64,000 nucleotides of DNA from Paraburkholderia sp. CNPSo 3272 (GTDB lineage Bacteria > Pseudomonadota > Gammaproteobacteria > Burkholderiales > Burkholderiaceae), in the NCBI RefSeq assembly GCF_024206495.1, contig NZ_JAMBPQ010000003.1, positions 310,001 to 374,000 of the forward strand. The letters are read 5' to 3'. The notes under the pieces were generated by a model. That model did not search any database and had not been told where the DNA came from. It saw only the letters and a program-made list of their open reading frames with translations. Both the position numbers and the translations under genes were made by a program. Every line of letters begins with the position of its first letter. Within the stretch, counting starts at the first letter, position 1. Below, in pieces: positions 8,690 to 17,664 of this stretch.

Positions 8690-9382
8690 ATGCGCGCGCA
8701 AGACATCATGACTGCGTCCGTAATCACTGCCACACCGGACATGACGATCCACGAAGCGGCAACACTTTTGGTCGAAAACCATATCGGGAGCATGCCGGTC
8801 GTCGACGAGAACGGACAAGTTGTCGGTATCGTCGGCGAACGCGATCTTCTGCATCGAGTAGAGAACAGCACCTGCCACAGAAAGCGCCAGTGGTGGCTCG
8901 AAGTCCTGTTGTCGTCCCCCCGCGCTCAGGCCGCGAGATATCTGAAGGAGCACGGGCGCGTCGTAGGCGACGTGATGTGCGAAGAGGTGATTTCGATCTC
9001 GGAGGATATGCCGCTCCAGCAGATCGCGGACCTCATGGAGCGTCGACGTCTCGACAGCGTGCCAGTGTTGAAGAGTGGCACGCTGATCGGAAATTTGAGT
9101 CGCTCGAACCTGATTCGCGCACTCGCGCGAATTGCTCCGGTCGTGGAATTAGCTTCGCGCGATGATGCGAGCCTGCGCGAAGCGATAGTCCGGACAATGC
9201 ACGGGCAGAACTGGGGGTTGCCCAAAAACTGCGTGCGCGTCAAGGATGGTGTCGCGCATCTATGCGGGGTGATCGAATCTGTAGAGGAAAAGCGGGCCAT
9301 CCGCGTTGCGGCGGAGAGCGTGCCGGGCGTCAAGCGTGTGGAGTACCATCTTGAATATCCAAACGTGATTCCGGCCCTGTAG
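8690..9382 (+). CDS. CBS domain pair with C-terminal BON domain, 230 aa
   Basis: Two CBS repeats (about residues 1-65 and 93-148) form a Bateman module that usually binds adenosine nucleotides. Signature strings are 'AQDIMTASVITATPDMTIHE' and 'VGDVMCEEVISISEDMPLQQ'. A BON domain follows (about 155-225, 'NCVRVKDGVAHLCGVIESVE' and 'IRVAAESVPGVKRVEYHLE'), a fold usually associated with membrane or lipid contact. There is no signal peptide, so the protein is probably cytoplasmic. The start follows an AGGAGGAG site. CBS-BON proteins are common stress-related, single-gene units in Burkholderia; the ligand and partner are unknown. Confidence 0.88.
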   Translation: MRAQDIMTASVITATPDMTIHEAATLLVENHIGSMPVVDENGQVVGIVGERDLLHRVENSTCHRKRQWWLEVLLSSPRAQAARYLKEHGRVVGDVMCEEVISISEDMPLQQIADLMERRRLDSVPVLKSGTLIGNLSRSNLIRALARIAPVVELASRDDASLREAIVRTMHGQNWGLPKNCVRVKDGVAHLCGVIESVEEKRAIRVAAESVPGVKRVEYHLEYPNVIPAL

Positions 9383-9853
9383 CTCACGGTCGCAAGACGC
9401 GTGCAGATCGTCCGGGCTGAACGACGAATCACTGCGATCGTGACGGTCACGTCGAACCGGGGGGCGAGGTACCGACGGGTTTCGCAACCTGCAATGCGCC
9501 ACCAGCGCGGCAAGTGCGATTTCGATCGCGGGCTTCAAATCAGGCAAGCGCTCGACGTAGGCAATCACACCACTGACGCCATGTCACGGCTCAATCTGCC
9601 GAGTGATCTGCGCGTCAGTGGGGCGGCTTGCAGCGCCGGACTCTGGATTCGATCTTTTTAGAGAAGGTCCGCTGTTCGATGCCGAACAGCCACTCGAATG
9701 ACTGAGTGGCTGCGATCGTAAAAGGCAGCTTGTGGCCGATAGCTTGCATTGGAGCGCGCTTCCCCGCACGATTACCGAAGTCCTTGCCGAACGTCTGCGC
9801 ATCGCCTCCCATGCAACGCTCGCCTCCAGCGCGGGGGTATGTCAGGCGTCCTT
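9383..9853. other. Intergenic stretch, no gene recognised
   Basis: This 471-bp stretch lies between the CBS-BON gene and the convergent ABC-F gene. Minus-strand frames contain protein-like pieces such as 'LPDLKPAIEIALAALVAHC' and 'KLPFTIAATQSFEWLFGIEQ', but no family, start or ribosome-binding site could be supported. It may be decayed coding sequence. Confidence 0.35.
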
Positions 9854-11518
9854 CTAATCTGCGGCAGCCTGCTCGCGCGTACGACGGGCTTCGTCGCGCA
9901 GGAACTCCTGATAGTCGTCCAGATCACCGTCGAAGGGCTCTACACCACCGTTGGTGACCAGCCAGAACTCATCACAAACGGCGCGTAGCAGGGCCCGGTC
10001 GTGACTGACCAGCATCACCGTGCCTTCGAATTCGTTGAGTGCCATGGCTAGCGCTTCGCGTGTGGCCAGGTCGAGGTGGTTGGTAGGCTCGTCGAGCAGC
10101 AGCAGGTTGGGGCGCTGCCACACGATCATGCACAACACGAGCCGCGCTTTTTCGCCGCCGCTCATTGTGCTAACCGCCTGATGGACCGTGTCGCCACTGA
10201 AGTTGAAGGTACCGAGGAAGGTGCGAAGGGATTGTTCGGTGCCACTCTGGCCGGGGGCGCGCATGTGCGCCGGCGTGTCCCTGGCAAGGCGGATCATGTG
10301 TTCCATCGGCGTGTCGAGCGGGCGCAGTACATCGAGCTCTTGCTGGGCGAAGTAACCGATGTTCAGGCCTTTGCCTTCGCTGATTTCACCGGCAATCGGC
10401 GCCAGCGAATGCGCCACGGTTTTCACCAGCGTGGACTTGCCTTGCCCGTTGGCACCGAGAATGCCAATGCGTTGCCCGGCCAGCACGGAACGGCTGATGC
10501 CCCGCACGATCACCGTGGGCGGCGTGCCCGGCAGTGCGCCCGTCGGCGCCGGATAGCCGAAGCTCGCGTCCAGCATCGACAACAGAGGGTTCGGGACGTT
10601 GAGGGGCTCCTTGAACTCGAAGGTGAACTCCGCATCGGCAAGCACCGGTGCGATCTTTTCCATGCGTTCGAGCGCCTTGACCCGGCTCTGCGCCTGTTTC
10701 GCCTTCGAGGCCTTGGCCTTGAAACGGTCGATGAATTTCTGCAGATGAGCGATCTTGTCCGCCTGCCTGGCCATTGCGGCCTGCTGCAATGCGAGCTGCT
10801 CAGCGCGCATCTCTTCGAACTTGCTGTAGTTGCCGCCATAACGCACGAGCTTGGCGTTGTCGACGTGCACCGTCACCTGCGTCACCGCGTCGAGGAATTC
10901 GCGGTCGTGGCTGATCACTACGAGCGTTCCTTGATAGCGCTTGAGCCAGGCTTCCAGCCATACCAGCGCGTCGAGGTCGAGGTGATTGGTCGGCTCGTCG
11001 AGCAGGAGCAGGTCGGACGGGCACATGAGCGCGCGCGCCAGCTGCAGTCGCATGCGCCAGCCGCCGGAGAAACTGTTGACCGGCTGGCTAAGCTGCGCAG
11101 CACTGAAGCCAAGGCCCAGAATCAGCGCCTGGGCACGTGCGCGTGCATCGTGCGCACCGGCGTCGTGCAGACTCATGTAGGCGTGCGCCATGCGCATGCC
11201 GTCGTCGCAGGCCTCGGCGGCGGCTACTTCGGCCTGCGCGGCCAGCAGCACGGTGTCACCCTCGACGACAAAGTCGGTCGCGTTCTGTGTGGTCTCCGGC
11301 ATGTCCTGCGCGACTTGGCCCATCCTGTATGCGGCGGGAATCGAGAACTCGCCGCTATCTTCATGCAGGGTGCCGTTGAGCAGGCCGAAGAAGGACGACT
11401 TGCCGGCGCCATTGCGGCCGACAAGACCGATCTTTTCGCCGGGGGTGAAGGTGACGGACGCGCGATCGAGTACGACATTGACGCCGCGGCGCAGCGTGAG
11501 ATTACGGACGGAAATCAT
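9854..11518 (-). CDS. yheS: ABC-F family ATPase, YheS-like, 554 aa
   Basis: Two ABC ATPase domains in one soluble chain without membrane segments: Walker A GRNGAGKS and GANGQGKS, signatures SGGWR and SGGEK, and Walker B 'LLLLDEPTNHLDL' in both halves. The linker between them ('FIDRFKAKASKAKQAQSR') is the P-site tRNA-interaction motif of ABC-F proteins, which act on ribosomes rather than in transport. Residue patterns throughout match E. coli YheS. YheS is about 637 residues; this protein stops shortly after the second ATPase domain ('REQAAAD') and lacks the usual charged C-terminal extension. Transcribed alone. Confidence 0.88.
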   Translation of the reverse strand: MISVRNLTLRRGVNVVLDRASVTFTPGEKIGLVGRNGAGKSSFFGLLNGTLHEDSGEFSIPAAYRMGQVAQDMPETTQNATDFVVEGDTVLLAAQAEVAAAEACDDGMRMAHAYMSLHDAGAHDARARAQALILGLGFSAAQLSQPVNSFSGGWRMRLQLARALMCPSDLLLLDEPTNHLDLDALVWLEAWLKRYQGTLVVISHDREFLDAVTQVTVHVDNAKLVRYGGNYSKFEEMRAEQLALQQAAMARQADKIAHLQKFIDRFKAKASKAKQAQSRVKALERMEKIAPVLADAEFTFEFKEPLNVPNPLLSMLDASFGYPAPTGALPGTPPTVIVRGISRSVLAGQRIGILGANGQGKSTLVKTVAHSLAPIAGEISEGKGLNIGYFAQQELDVLRPLDTPMEHMIRLARDTPAHMRAPGQSGTEQSLRTFLGTFNFSGDTVHQAVSTMSGGEKARLVLCMIVWQRPNLLLLDEPTNHLDLATREALAMALNEFEGTVMLVSHDRALLRAVCDEFWLVTNGGVEPFDGDLDDYQEFLRDEARRTREQAAAD

Positions 11519-11886
11519 AGGGAGCTACTTCGGGGAGGACACGCATGATAGCCGACCGGACGTGCAGGGCTGTCTCATTTCTGAGCCGCGTGCGATTTCC
11601 GGCGGCCACCGCCCCACGCCCGAGCGAGGCGAACGCCCCGGGCGCAATTGTTCATGCAAAAGGCCCCGCCCGGAACGGAGTTCTGCCAAACCGGCGATCC
11701 AAAGACTGCTTCGCGACATGAAGCGGACAGTAGCAGAGACTGCATTTGCACGTATGGGGCACTCTTCGCTCCGTCATTTCTCCGCGGCGCGATTCGTGTA
11801 CCTCAACGCTCGACATGAGCGGCGGTCCAAAGGCGCTCAGTGCGCGCGATGGAATGGCCAGGTCCAGCGAAACGATTCTCTAGACC
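11519..11886. other. Intergenic stretch, no gene recognised
   Basis: This 368-bp stretch lies upstream of the ABC-F gene and downstream of the NTF2-like gene at 11887. It should hold the ABC-F promoter on the minus strand. No gene, repeat or terminator with a clear T-tract was seen. Confidence 0.35.
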
Positions 11887-12279
11887 TCAGCTTGCCACTG
11901 GGGAGAGCGTGTTGGCGTCGCGGGCCAGAAGCCAGCGGCCGTCGGGCTGTTTGCGGTATATGGTGATCCGATGACCGGCCAGCTCCGTCGCTTCTCCGCC
12001 GGCGCGCGGTGTCACAGGCAACGAGTCCCGGCACATTGTGTAGGCGACTTCGCCGACGATCACTACCTCTTCCAACTCGCTGATGCATCGGATTCGAGAT
12101 TGTTGGTGGGCGGCCGAGAAGCCAGCGGAGAATCCCTCCCGGCCTGACGGCGCTCGGCCCGGATAGAGAAACACGACATCCTCCGCCATCAAGCCGAGCA
12201 AGCGGACAAGATCGCCGGCGTTGACTGCATCAATCCAGGTTGCGTGAACCTCACGAATAGCCCGTTCATCAGACCCCAT
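11887..12279 (-). CDS. NTF2-like fold protein (SgcJ/EcaC, DUF4440 type), 130 aa
   Basis: A compact alpha+beta protein of SnoaL/DUF4440 type. It starts with a helix ('AIREVHATWIDAVNAGDLVR'), then 'LMAEDVVFLYPGRAPSGREGF', and ends with the strand-rich 'GHRITIYRKQPDGRWLLARD'. This is the usual outline of cone-shaped NTF2-like proteins, some of which are enzymes and others ligand-binding. I chose the ATG at 12279 with a G-rich site 6 nt upstream; a TTG two codons earlier is the alternative. It is monocistronic and the function cannot be narrowed. Confidence 0.8.
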   Translation of the reverse strand: MGSDERAIREVHATWIDAVNAGDLVRLLGLMAEDVVFLYPGRAPSGREGFSAGFSAAHQQSRIRCISELEEVVIVGEVAYTMCRDSLPVTPRAGGEATELAGHRITIYRKQPDGRWLLARDANTLSPVAS

Positions 12280-12806
12280 CTGCAACCCCCCACTGACAAA
12301 ACAGTTCGATCACGCGCCAATCAGGGCGTCGCTCAGCATCGATCGCCATCCAGGTCGGCGAGAGCATCTCGAATGCCAGTTTGCCCATGGGAGTGGGCGT
12401 CTAGCCTGGTACCCAGTGATCCCCTTCCAGTTTCAGAGCCGACCGACCGGTTCCTGGCCGACCAGAGCCCGACGACAGAGCTCAACGAACATCTCCGGGC
12501 GGACAGGCGATGCAACAGGCTTAAGACGACCCTGACTGACCCTCGACCCAATGACGAGCACGTCAAGGGGTCTTCCTGCATTTAAGCCAGATGGGCAGAA
12601 ACTGGCGCTACGGATCATCGACTAAGCGTCGTTGGTTCTCAACGTTGCGAAAACGGGAACTATGAGTTGGCGCCACGGGGCTTGTAAGCCGACAGCAAGT
12701 GGATAAACTGCCGCCCAACGATCTGGCATACAGGCTCTCGGCCGGCGTCGCCCCCGGGGATCCGAAGAACGTGCCAGAAACCCATTCTAACCATCGAGTG
12801 AACGAT
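12280..12806. other. Intergenic stretch, no gene recognised
   Basis: This 527-bp stretch holds short overlapping frames on both strands, including a minus-strand frame with 'PVRPEMFVELCRRALVGQEP' near 12440-12530. None has a convincing start or family. No repeats or RNA structure stood out. Confidence 0.35.
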
Positions 12807-13280
12807 ATGGCTTTGGACAAGGCAGTATTGGCAGCAGTGGCGCTTGCAGCATGTATCGATGTGCACGCACAGTTCGCCGGCACTCAGCCTCTGAGCGTCA
12901 CTATTGAGCAGTCCCAGGCGCTTTTGCGAGGATGGAGCGTCAAGAAGAGCGTGCTGGGAAAATCGGTATACAACGACCAGAGCGAAAAAATCGGCGCGAT
13001 CAAAGATCTGATCGTGGCCCCGGACGGCTCCGTCTCGGCGGCCATCGTCGCTGCAGGCGGCTTCCTCGGAGTCGCCACGCATGACGTAGCTGTGCCCATC
13101 GCCGCCCTCGACGTGCGCGGCGGCAATCTATATCTGCCGGGCGCGACCTGGGACGCCATAATGGCAACGCCTGAGTTCCAGTACGCGAAGGTGCAATCGC
13201 CACCTAGGCCGAAGAAGGTCCCCCTTTGCACATTCAACACTCAACCCCCGCGCTGTTCGGATGAGGGTATCGCAGAGTAG
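12807..13280 (+). CDS. Exported PRC-barrel domain protein, 157 aa
   Basis: The start is ATG at 12807; the earlier in-frame ATG at 12699 gives an implausible leader. The N-terminus 'MALDKAVLAAVALAACIDVHAQF' is a signal peptide. The central region 'SVLGKSVYNDQSEKIGAIKD' with 'VPIAALDVRGGNLYLPGAT' is a PRC-barrel, a small beta-barrel found in the photosynthetic reaction-centre H subunit and in RimM. In exported proteobacterial forms the role is uncertain, possibly envelope stress or ligand binding. The C-terminus is Pro/Cys-rich. It precedes the AsmA-like gene at 13341 by 60 bp in the same direction and may be co-transcribed. Confidence 0.82.
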   Translation: MALDKAVLAAVALAACIDVHAQFAGTQPLSVTIEQSQALLRGWSVKKSVLGKSVYNDQSEKIGAIKDLIVAPDGSVSAAIVAAGGFLGVATHDVAVPIAALDVRGGNLYLPGATWDAIMATPEFQYAKVQSPPRPKKVPLCTFNTQPPRCSDEGIAE

Positions 13281-13340
13281 CCCCATCCGAACACCACGCG
13301 TCTGGACGGCCCACCGCCTTTCTCGGGTTACCCCAAAACC

Positions 13341-14168
13341 ATGCAAAAAACCCTCGGACTTGCCGTTGCGACCCTGCTCGCCGTCGCCGCTATTGCGCTG
13401 TGGACCCTGCTCGCCCGGTTCGAACCATCCATCAAGTCCGCTATCGAGACGGATGGCGCGCTTGCCACCCAGTCGCAGGTGCTCGTGGGTAGCGTCGAAT
13501 TCTCGCCCTTAACCGGCGTGGGCGCGCTTGATGGACTTACCGTGGGCAACCCCACTGGTTTCTCTTCGCCCTACGCCGTCGTGGTGGACCGTATCGCCTT
13601 GCATGTGGAGAGCGGCTCGCTTCTCGGCGGCGGCCCTGTCATTGTCGATTCCGCCACGGTCATCGCACCGCAGATTACTTACGAGGCGCAAAGTCCAACC
13701 GCCACCAGCAACCTGGAGACCATCAAGAACAAAGCCCAAGCCTATTCCGCCATCCAGGCCGCCATCCAGGCCGGCAGCAACGGGCGCAAGGTCATCATCC
13801 GCAACCTTACCGTCATGGGCGGCGCGCTCTCACTCGACGTTCACCTGCCCGGAGGCGTGCTTACGGTACCGCTGCCTACGCTGCATCTCGCCAATATCGG
13901 CGCGACCACCAACGGCGCCACTCCGCCGGAGGTCATCGGTGCCGTGTGCGAGGCGCTCGCCCACGAAGCGAAAAAGGCGGTCACCGAGGCCATCGCCCAG
14001 AAGCTCAAATCGGTTATCAGTATGCTCAGGTCGCCCGTTGCTGGGTTGCCGAAGCTGCCTTCCCCTCCGACCCTGCCTTCCCCTCCGTCGCCTCCGTCCC
14101 TGTCGTCCCCGCCAAGGCTGCCACTTCCCCCACCGGGCCTACCCTTGCCACCCCCGCCTGGCTTTTAG
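13341..14168 (+). CDS. AsmA/DUF748-like exported protein with proline-rich tail, 275 aa
   Basis: An N-terminal hydrophobic segment ('LGLAVATLLAVAAIALWTLL') anchors or exports the protein. Residues 45-200 show the repeated beta pattern of AsmA/DUF748-type proteins: 'VEFSPLTGVGALDGLTVGNP', then 'VVVDRIALHVESGSLLGG' and 'NLTVMGGALSLDVHLPGG'. Such proteins form bridge-like beta structures at the envelope, but here the domain is short. The last 40 residues are almost only Pro, Ser, Leu and Gly, with repeated 'LPSPP' and 'LPLPPP' units, suggesting a flexible or wall-spanning tail. It follows the PRC-barrel gene. The family call is moderate. Confidence 0.65.
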   Translation: MQKTLGLAVATLLAVAAIALWTLLARFEPSIKSAIETDGALATQSQVLVGSVEFSPLTGVGALDGLTVGNPTGFSSPYAVVVDRIALHVESGSLLGGGPVIVDSATVIAPQITYEAQSPTATSNLETIKNKAQAYSAIQAAIQAGSNGRKVIIRNLTVMGGALSLDVHLPGGVLTVPLPTLHLANIGATTNGATPPEVIGAVCEALAHEAKKAVTEAIAQKLKSVISMLRSPVAGLPKLPSPPTLPSPPSPPSLSSPPRLPLPPPGLPLPPPPGF

Positions 14169-14249
14169 GGCCACACCGGGCCAGCGAAATCCAGTCCCGA
14201 TCAGAACCGTGGAGCGCGAGGAGACCAGCAATGAGCTATTCCGGCGACT

Positions 14250-15107
14250 TCAACCATTTCGCATGCGTGCGACTAATGCGACCAAGCGAGCACTCATTTC
14301 CCTGGCCGGCAAGTGCGCGAGCCAGCCGTGACCAGGAAGCAGCCATTCGAAACGATACACGGCCAGCTTGCCGAGCGATTCGGTGAGCTCGGTCCATGAG
14401 TACCAGCACGCGTCCCTGAATGCGACGAGGTCCTGCTCGCGTGGGCTCCAGGCAAGCGAATCACCCGAGCAGAGAATGCGATCGTCGAGGAGATACACGA
14501 CGCTACCCCGAGTGTGACCGGGCACGGGGACTGCCTGTACGCCGGCCGCAATGGTCGGCGCCGACACGTCGTCGAGTAGATCCGTTGCATAGGGGGCAGC
14601 CGAGCTGTCCTCCCGGTGAATCCAGACGCGCGCGCCGAATCGACGCGCGTATTTGTCCGCGTCTGCGACGTCGTCACGATGTGACAAAAGAATGTGTGCG
14701 ATGCCACCCGCGTCGTCGAACCATTTGACGAGCTCTGCCGCATAGCGCGGTGAGTCGATCAGCAGATTGCCGTCCGCACGCGAGGCGAAATAAGAATGTG
14801 CGCCAAACGATGAGCGTGAGTTGAATCCGCAGCGCCACACGCCCGAGGTGATTTGCTGTGGAAAGATCACCGCGTTCGGACGAAGCTGCTTCGTTTCGCT
14901 GCGTACCGATGCTGTCGGGCATACGAACACCGCCCGCCAGGCAGCAAGCTGCTCTTCGGGCGTGTCGGGCTGGCGAACGAAGACACTTTTGTCGTTTCGC
15001 TCGACGATCAGCCCAGGCGCGACATGACGCGATGCACCGCAATTGATGCATGCCGTGTCGATATACCACTCTCCAGGCACGGAGTCGGTATTGCGTGGTG
15101 GCTTCAT
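14250..15107 (-). CDS. Ferredoxin-like plus metallo-beta-lactamase fold protein, 285 aa
   Basis: The N-terminal 65 residues resemble a monocluster ferredoxin: 'DTACINCGAS' (C20, C23, Ser at 26 where a third Cys is common) and 'FVCPTASV' (C63). The rest is a metallo-beta-lactamase hydrolase fold with a degenerate first metal motif 'LLSHRDDVADAD', then 'VPGHTRGSVVYLL', 'CSGDSL' and 'LLPGHG'. Proteins with this ferredoxin-MBL fusion are known but poorly characterised; redox or hydrolase activity is inference. It lies downstream of the minus-strand molybdopterin oxidoreductase (15517-17664) but is separated by about 400 bp, so co-transcription is uncertain. Confidence 0.78.
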   Translation of the reverse strand: MKPPRNTDSVPGEWYIDTACINCGASRHVAPGLIVERNDKSVFVRQPDTPEEQLAAWRAVFVCPTASVRSETKQLRPNAVIFPQQITSGVWRCGFNSRSSFGAHSYFASRADGNLLIDSPRYAAELVKWFDDAGGIAHILLSHRDDVADADKYARRFGARVWIHREDSSAAPYATDLLDDVSAPTIAAGVQAVPVPGHTRGSVVYLLDDRILCSGDSLAWSPREQDLVAFRDACWYSWTELTESLGKLAVYRFEWLLPGHGWLAHLPAREMSARLVALVARMRNG

Positions 15108-15140
15108 TCGACGCTCGGGTCCTGATAACGCATGGCAACC

Positions 15141-15440
15141 TCACAGTCCCATCATAGACCTTTCGACCACCGAGACACGACCGGAGCAACGAGGAAGTCG
15201 CAGCAGCGGCGCGAGCGGCCGGTCTTGGGCCTGGTCCAGCCGCTCGCGTGCGTTGTCGAACCACGCCGCGAGGTTCCCACCACGTTGACTCATTGCCAAT
15301 GAAGTGACGCAGCGTCCACAGAGGCTGCCGGTGGCTTCCATCGCATCCGCAACTACGGTCTGCGTGTCGCGAAGGTGCGAGGGCTGCTGGACGTTGTGGT
15401 GGCGTGGTGGCTTTCGTTTGCTCGAACACATTTCGGGCAA
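15141..15440 (-). CDS. Possible small protein or regulator fragment, about 99 aa
   Basis: A minus-strand open frame in the gap between the molybdopterin oxidoreductase and the MBL protein. Its C-terminal two-thirds ('DAMEATGSLCGRCVTSLAMS', 'AAWFDNARERLDQAQDRPLA') look helical and protein-like. The N-terminus, 'KRKPPRHHNVQQPSH', does not, and no ribosome-binding site was found. It may be the tail of a decayed gene. I do not recognise a family. Confidence 0.25.
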   Translation of the reverse strand: MPEMCSSKRKPPRHHNVQQPSHLRDTQTVVADAMEATGSLCGRCVTSLAMSQRGGNLAAWFDNARERLDQAQDRPLAPLLRLPRCSGRVSVVERSMMGL

Positions 15441-15516
15441 GGCAGGACGGCCGGGTAGCTACATCGTCGTGCTCGGAACAAACCGTTCGATTCGAACAGT
15501 GGGTTCTCTCTTGCTT

Positions 15517-17664
15517 TCAGTCTGCGGCTTCGATGCGTACAGGCACCGCGCTCATTACCGGCATGGCGTTGATCGGATCAAGGCCAACCGTCGTGCTGAG
15601 CAACTGGTTTGGATTGGTGCCGGCGTAGGTTTCGGGCTCCTCGTCGGGCATCGGTCCCCAGCCGTGCGGAATGGACACGACGCCTCGGCGCAGTGCGGGG
15701 TCGGCTTTGACGATAGCTCGAATGCGGCCGTGCGGCGAAACAATGGCCACGCACTGGCCTTCGGTCAGTCCTTGAGCAGCCAGCTCATCGGGATGCACAA
15801 AGGCCGGATTGAACGTCATGCGTCGGCGGATGGCGGGCAGGTGGTGGTACATGGTGTTCTGCACGTCGCGCAGGCGCCGCACCGCCAGGCGATGCGTGAA
15901 CCCCGGTGGCGCTCCCGCTTCGGTCAGTACGCCCCCCAGTTCGCGCTCGACGTCGTCCGGCATCACGTCAAAGCGCGCGGTATTAGCTGGCTCGCCGGGC
16001 TGCACGACCATCGGTTCGACATCGTAGATTTTCCCATGTGGGTTCAGCTTCAGTTCGTCGAATGAAATCGAGCCGTGGCGAACCAGGGTCGCAAGCAGCT
16101 CGTCGGTGGTCGGAGCTGCGCGCATATCGAGCGGAACGCCGTCGAATATGACGGTCTTGCCCAGGCGCCGCGCCAGATCCCAGAACACGAACCAGTCGTC
16201 CACGACCTCGGATCCCTCCGGCGGCATCGCCACGGCGGCCGAGTATTGTGCGTAAGGCTGCAACATGATGTAGGACTCGTAGTCGCGCGAATGCAGGTCG
16301 GCGCGCTCGAACATCAGCTTCGGTGGAATCACATAATGCGCGAGCCGCGCAGTGTTAGTCATGAATGGCTCGATGCATACCAGTAGTTCCAATTGACGCA
16401 GCGCATCGGCGATGCGACGCTGGTCAGGCACGGCATCGACTGGATTGCCGCCGTCGACCAACAACGCACGGATCTGGCCGGCGCCAGGCGTAGTGATTTC
16501 CTGGGCCAGCGTGCCGCTCATCTTCTGGCCGAACAGGATGCCATGGCCGCCGACACGGCTCTTCCAGCCGGATTCCCAGGAACGGCGTGGCGGAATCACT
16601 TCGGCGCGGCGCTGGTAGCGCGGGGCGACCACGCCGGGATTCGGTACGGGGTCGCCGGGGCGAGCGAAGCGGCCACATACGACGTTGAGGCATTCGACCA
16701 GATGCTCTGCCAGATTGGAGTGCGGCGCCATATTGGGCCCGGTTCCCGACGCGGCCGAGCCACGCTTGCGGCGCAGGCCGCCGGCCTCCCGGACGGGTTC
16801 CGCGAAGGCTGCAGCGGCGGCTTCTAGCCCTTCGACGCTTACGCCGGCGCGCTGGGCGACGTATTCGGGCGTAAATGGCTCGACCGCGCGCGCCAGTCGT
16901 CGCAGATCCTTGACGTAGCGCGCGCAGAATTCAGCATCGTGCCAGCCCCGACACAGAATGATGCGCAGCAGGCCAGCAAGGACGGTCGGGTCTTCGCCCG
17001 GCAACACCTGCAGGAAGACATCGGCATGGCGGGCGGTCTCGGTCTCTCGTGGATCGATCACCACCAGCTTCAGGCCGCGCTCCTTCGCTTCGTGGAGCTG
17101 CTTGACCGGATTCTGCAATGCAAAGTTGAATGTGGATAGCGACACCAGCGGATTGGTGCCGACGAACAATAGCGCGTCCGCGAGCGCGTACGGATCTTTG
17201 CCGGCAGGCCAGCCGCCCAGTCGCTCAAATGCCACCCATTTGGCCGACTGATCGATGGTCATTGTAGAGAAAAACGAATTCGAACCCAGCGCCGCGAGGA
17301 AGGCGGGCAACATATGATTGGCGGCGAGGTTAGAGTAGTTCATGGTGCCGCGAAAGGCTGCGACCGCATCGGCGCCGTGACGCTCGATCAGCGCCTCAAG
17401 TTGCGCCGCGATCTCGGCCAGCATCGCGTCGAGCGGCATCTGCACGAAGCTGCCGTCGCGCTGCCGTTTCAGCGGGTGCAGAAGCCGCTCCGCGCTGTTA
17501 TGCGCCTCATGCAGATACGCGCCCTTGATGCAGGCGTAGCCGCGCGTGAGCGGATTGTCGCGGTCGCCGCGCGCGGCAACGACGCGTCCGACGTCGTCGA
17601 GGGTCAAGCGCAGTGAACAGTTGCCGGCGCAGATGCGGCAGGCGGTGACAGCTTCCCGTGGCAC
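15517..17664 (-). CDS. Molybdopterin-dependent oxidoreductase, 715 aa
   Basis: A member of the DMSO reductase superfamily (formate dehydrogenase/nitrate reductase-like) carrying a bis-MGD molybdenum cofactor. The N-terminal [4Fe-4S] motif is Cys9, Cys12, Cys16 ('CRICAGNC') plus 'GYACIKG'. The C-terminal cofactor-binding domain contains 'FVHPDELAAQGLTEGQCVAI' and 'SIPHGWGP'. There is no twin-arginine leader, so it is probably cytoplasmic. I chose GTG at 17664, because AGGAGGAG lies 6 nt upstream and this places the Fe-S motif at the N-terminus; the frame open to 17814 adds 50 unsupported residues. No electron-transfer subunit or cofactor-synthesis gene is adjacent. The substrate is unknown. 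Confidence 0.88.
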   Translation of the reverse strand: MPREAVTACRICAGNCSLRLTLDDVGRVVAARGDRDNPLTRGYACIKGAYLHEAHNSAERLLHPLKRQRDGSFVQMPLDAMLAEIAAQLEALIERHGADAVAAFRGTMNYSNLAANHMLPAFLAALGSNSFFSTMTIDQSAKWVAFERLGGWPAGKDPYALADALLFVGTNPLVSLSTFNFALQNPVKQLHEAKERGLKLVVIDPRETETARHADVFLQVLPGEDPTVLAGLLRIILCRGWHDAEFCARYVKDLRRLARAVEPFTPEYVAQRAGVSVEGLEAAAAAFAEPVREAGGLRRKRGSAASGTGPNMAPHSNLAEHLVECLNVVCGRFARPGDPVPNPGVVAPRYQRRAEVIPPRRSWESGWKSRVGGHGILFGQKMSGTLAQEITTPGAGQIRALLVDGGNPVDAVPDQRRIADALRQLELLVCIEPFMTNTARLAHYVIPPKLMFERADLHSRDYESYIMLQPYAQYSAAVAMPPEGSEVVDDWFVFWDLARRLGKTVIFDGVPLDMRAAPTTDELLATLVRHGSISFDELKLNPHGKIYDVEPMVVQPGEPANTARFDVMPDDVERELGGVLTEAGAPPGFTHRLAVRRLRDVQNTMYHHLPAIRRRMTFNPAFVHPDELAAQGLTEGQCVAIVSPHGRIRAIVKADPALRRGVVSIPHGWGPMPDEEPETYAGTNPNQLLSTTVGLDPINAMPVMSAVPVRIEAAD

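Noticed and set aside
10076..11548. 490-codon plus-strand ORF
   Set aside because: Antisense to the YheS-like gene; GC-rich antisense frames stay open by composition. No family motif or ribosome-binding site.
15304..16065. 253-codon plus-strand ORF
   Set aside because: Antisense to the 3' part of the molybdopterin oxidoreductase; Arg/His-rich and not credible as a protein.
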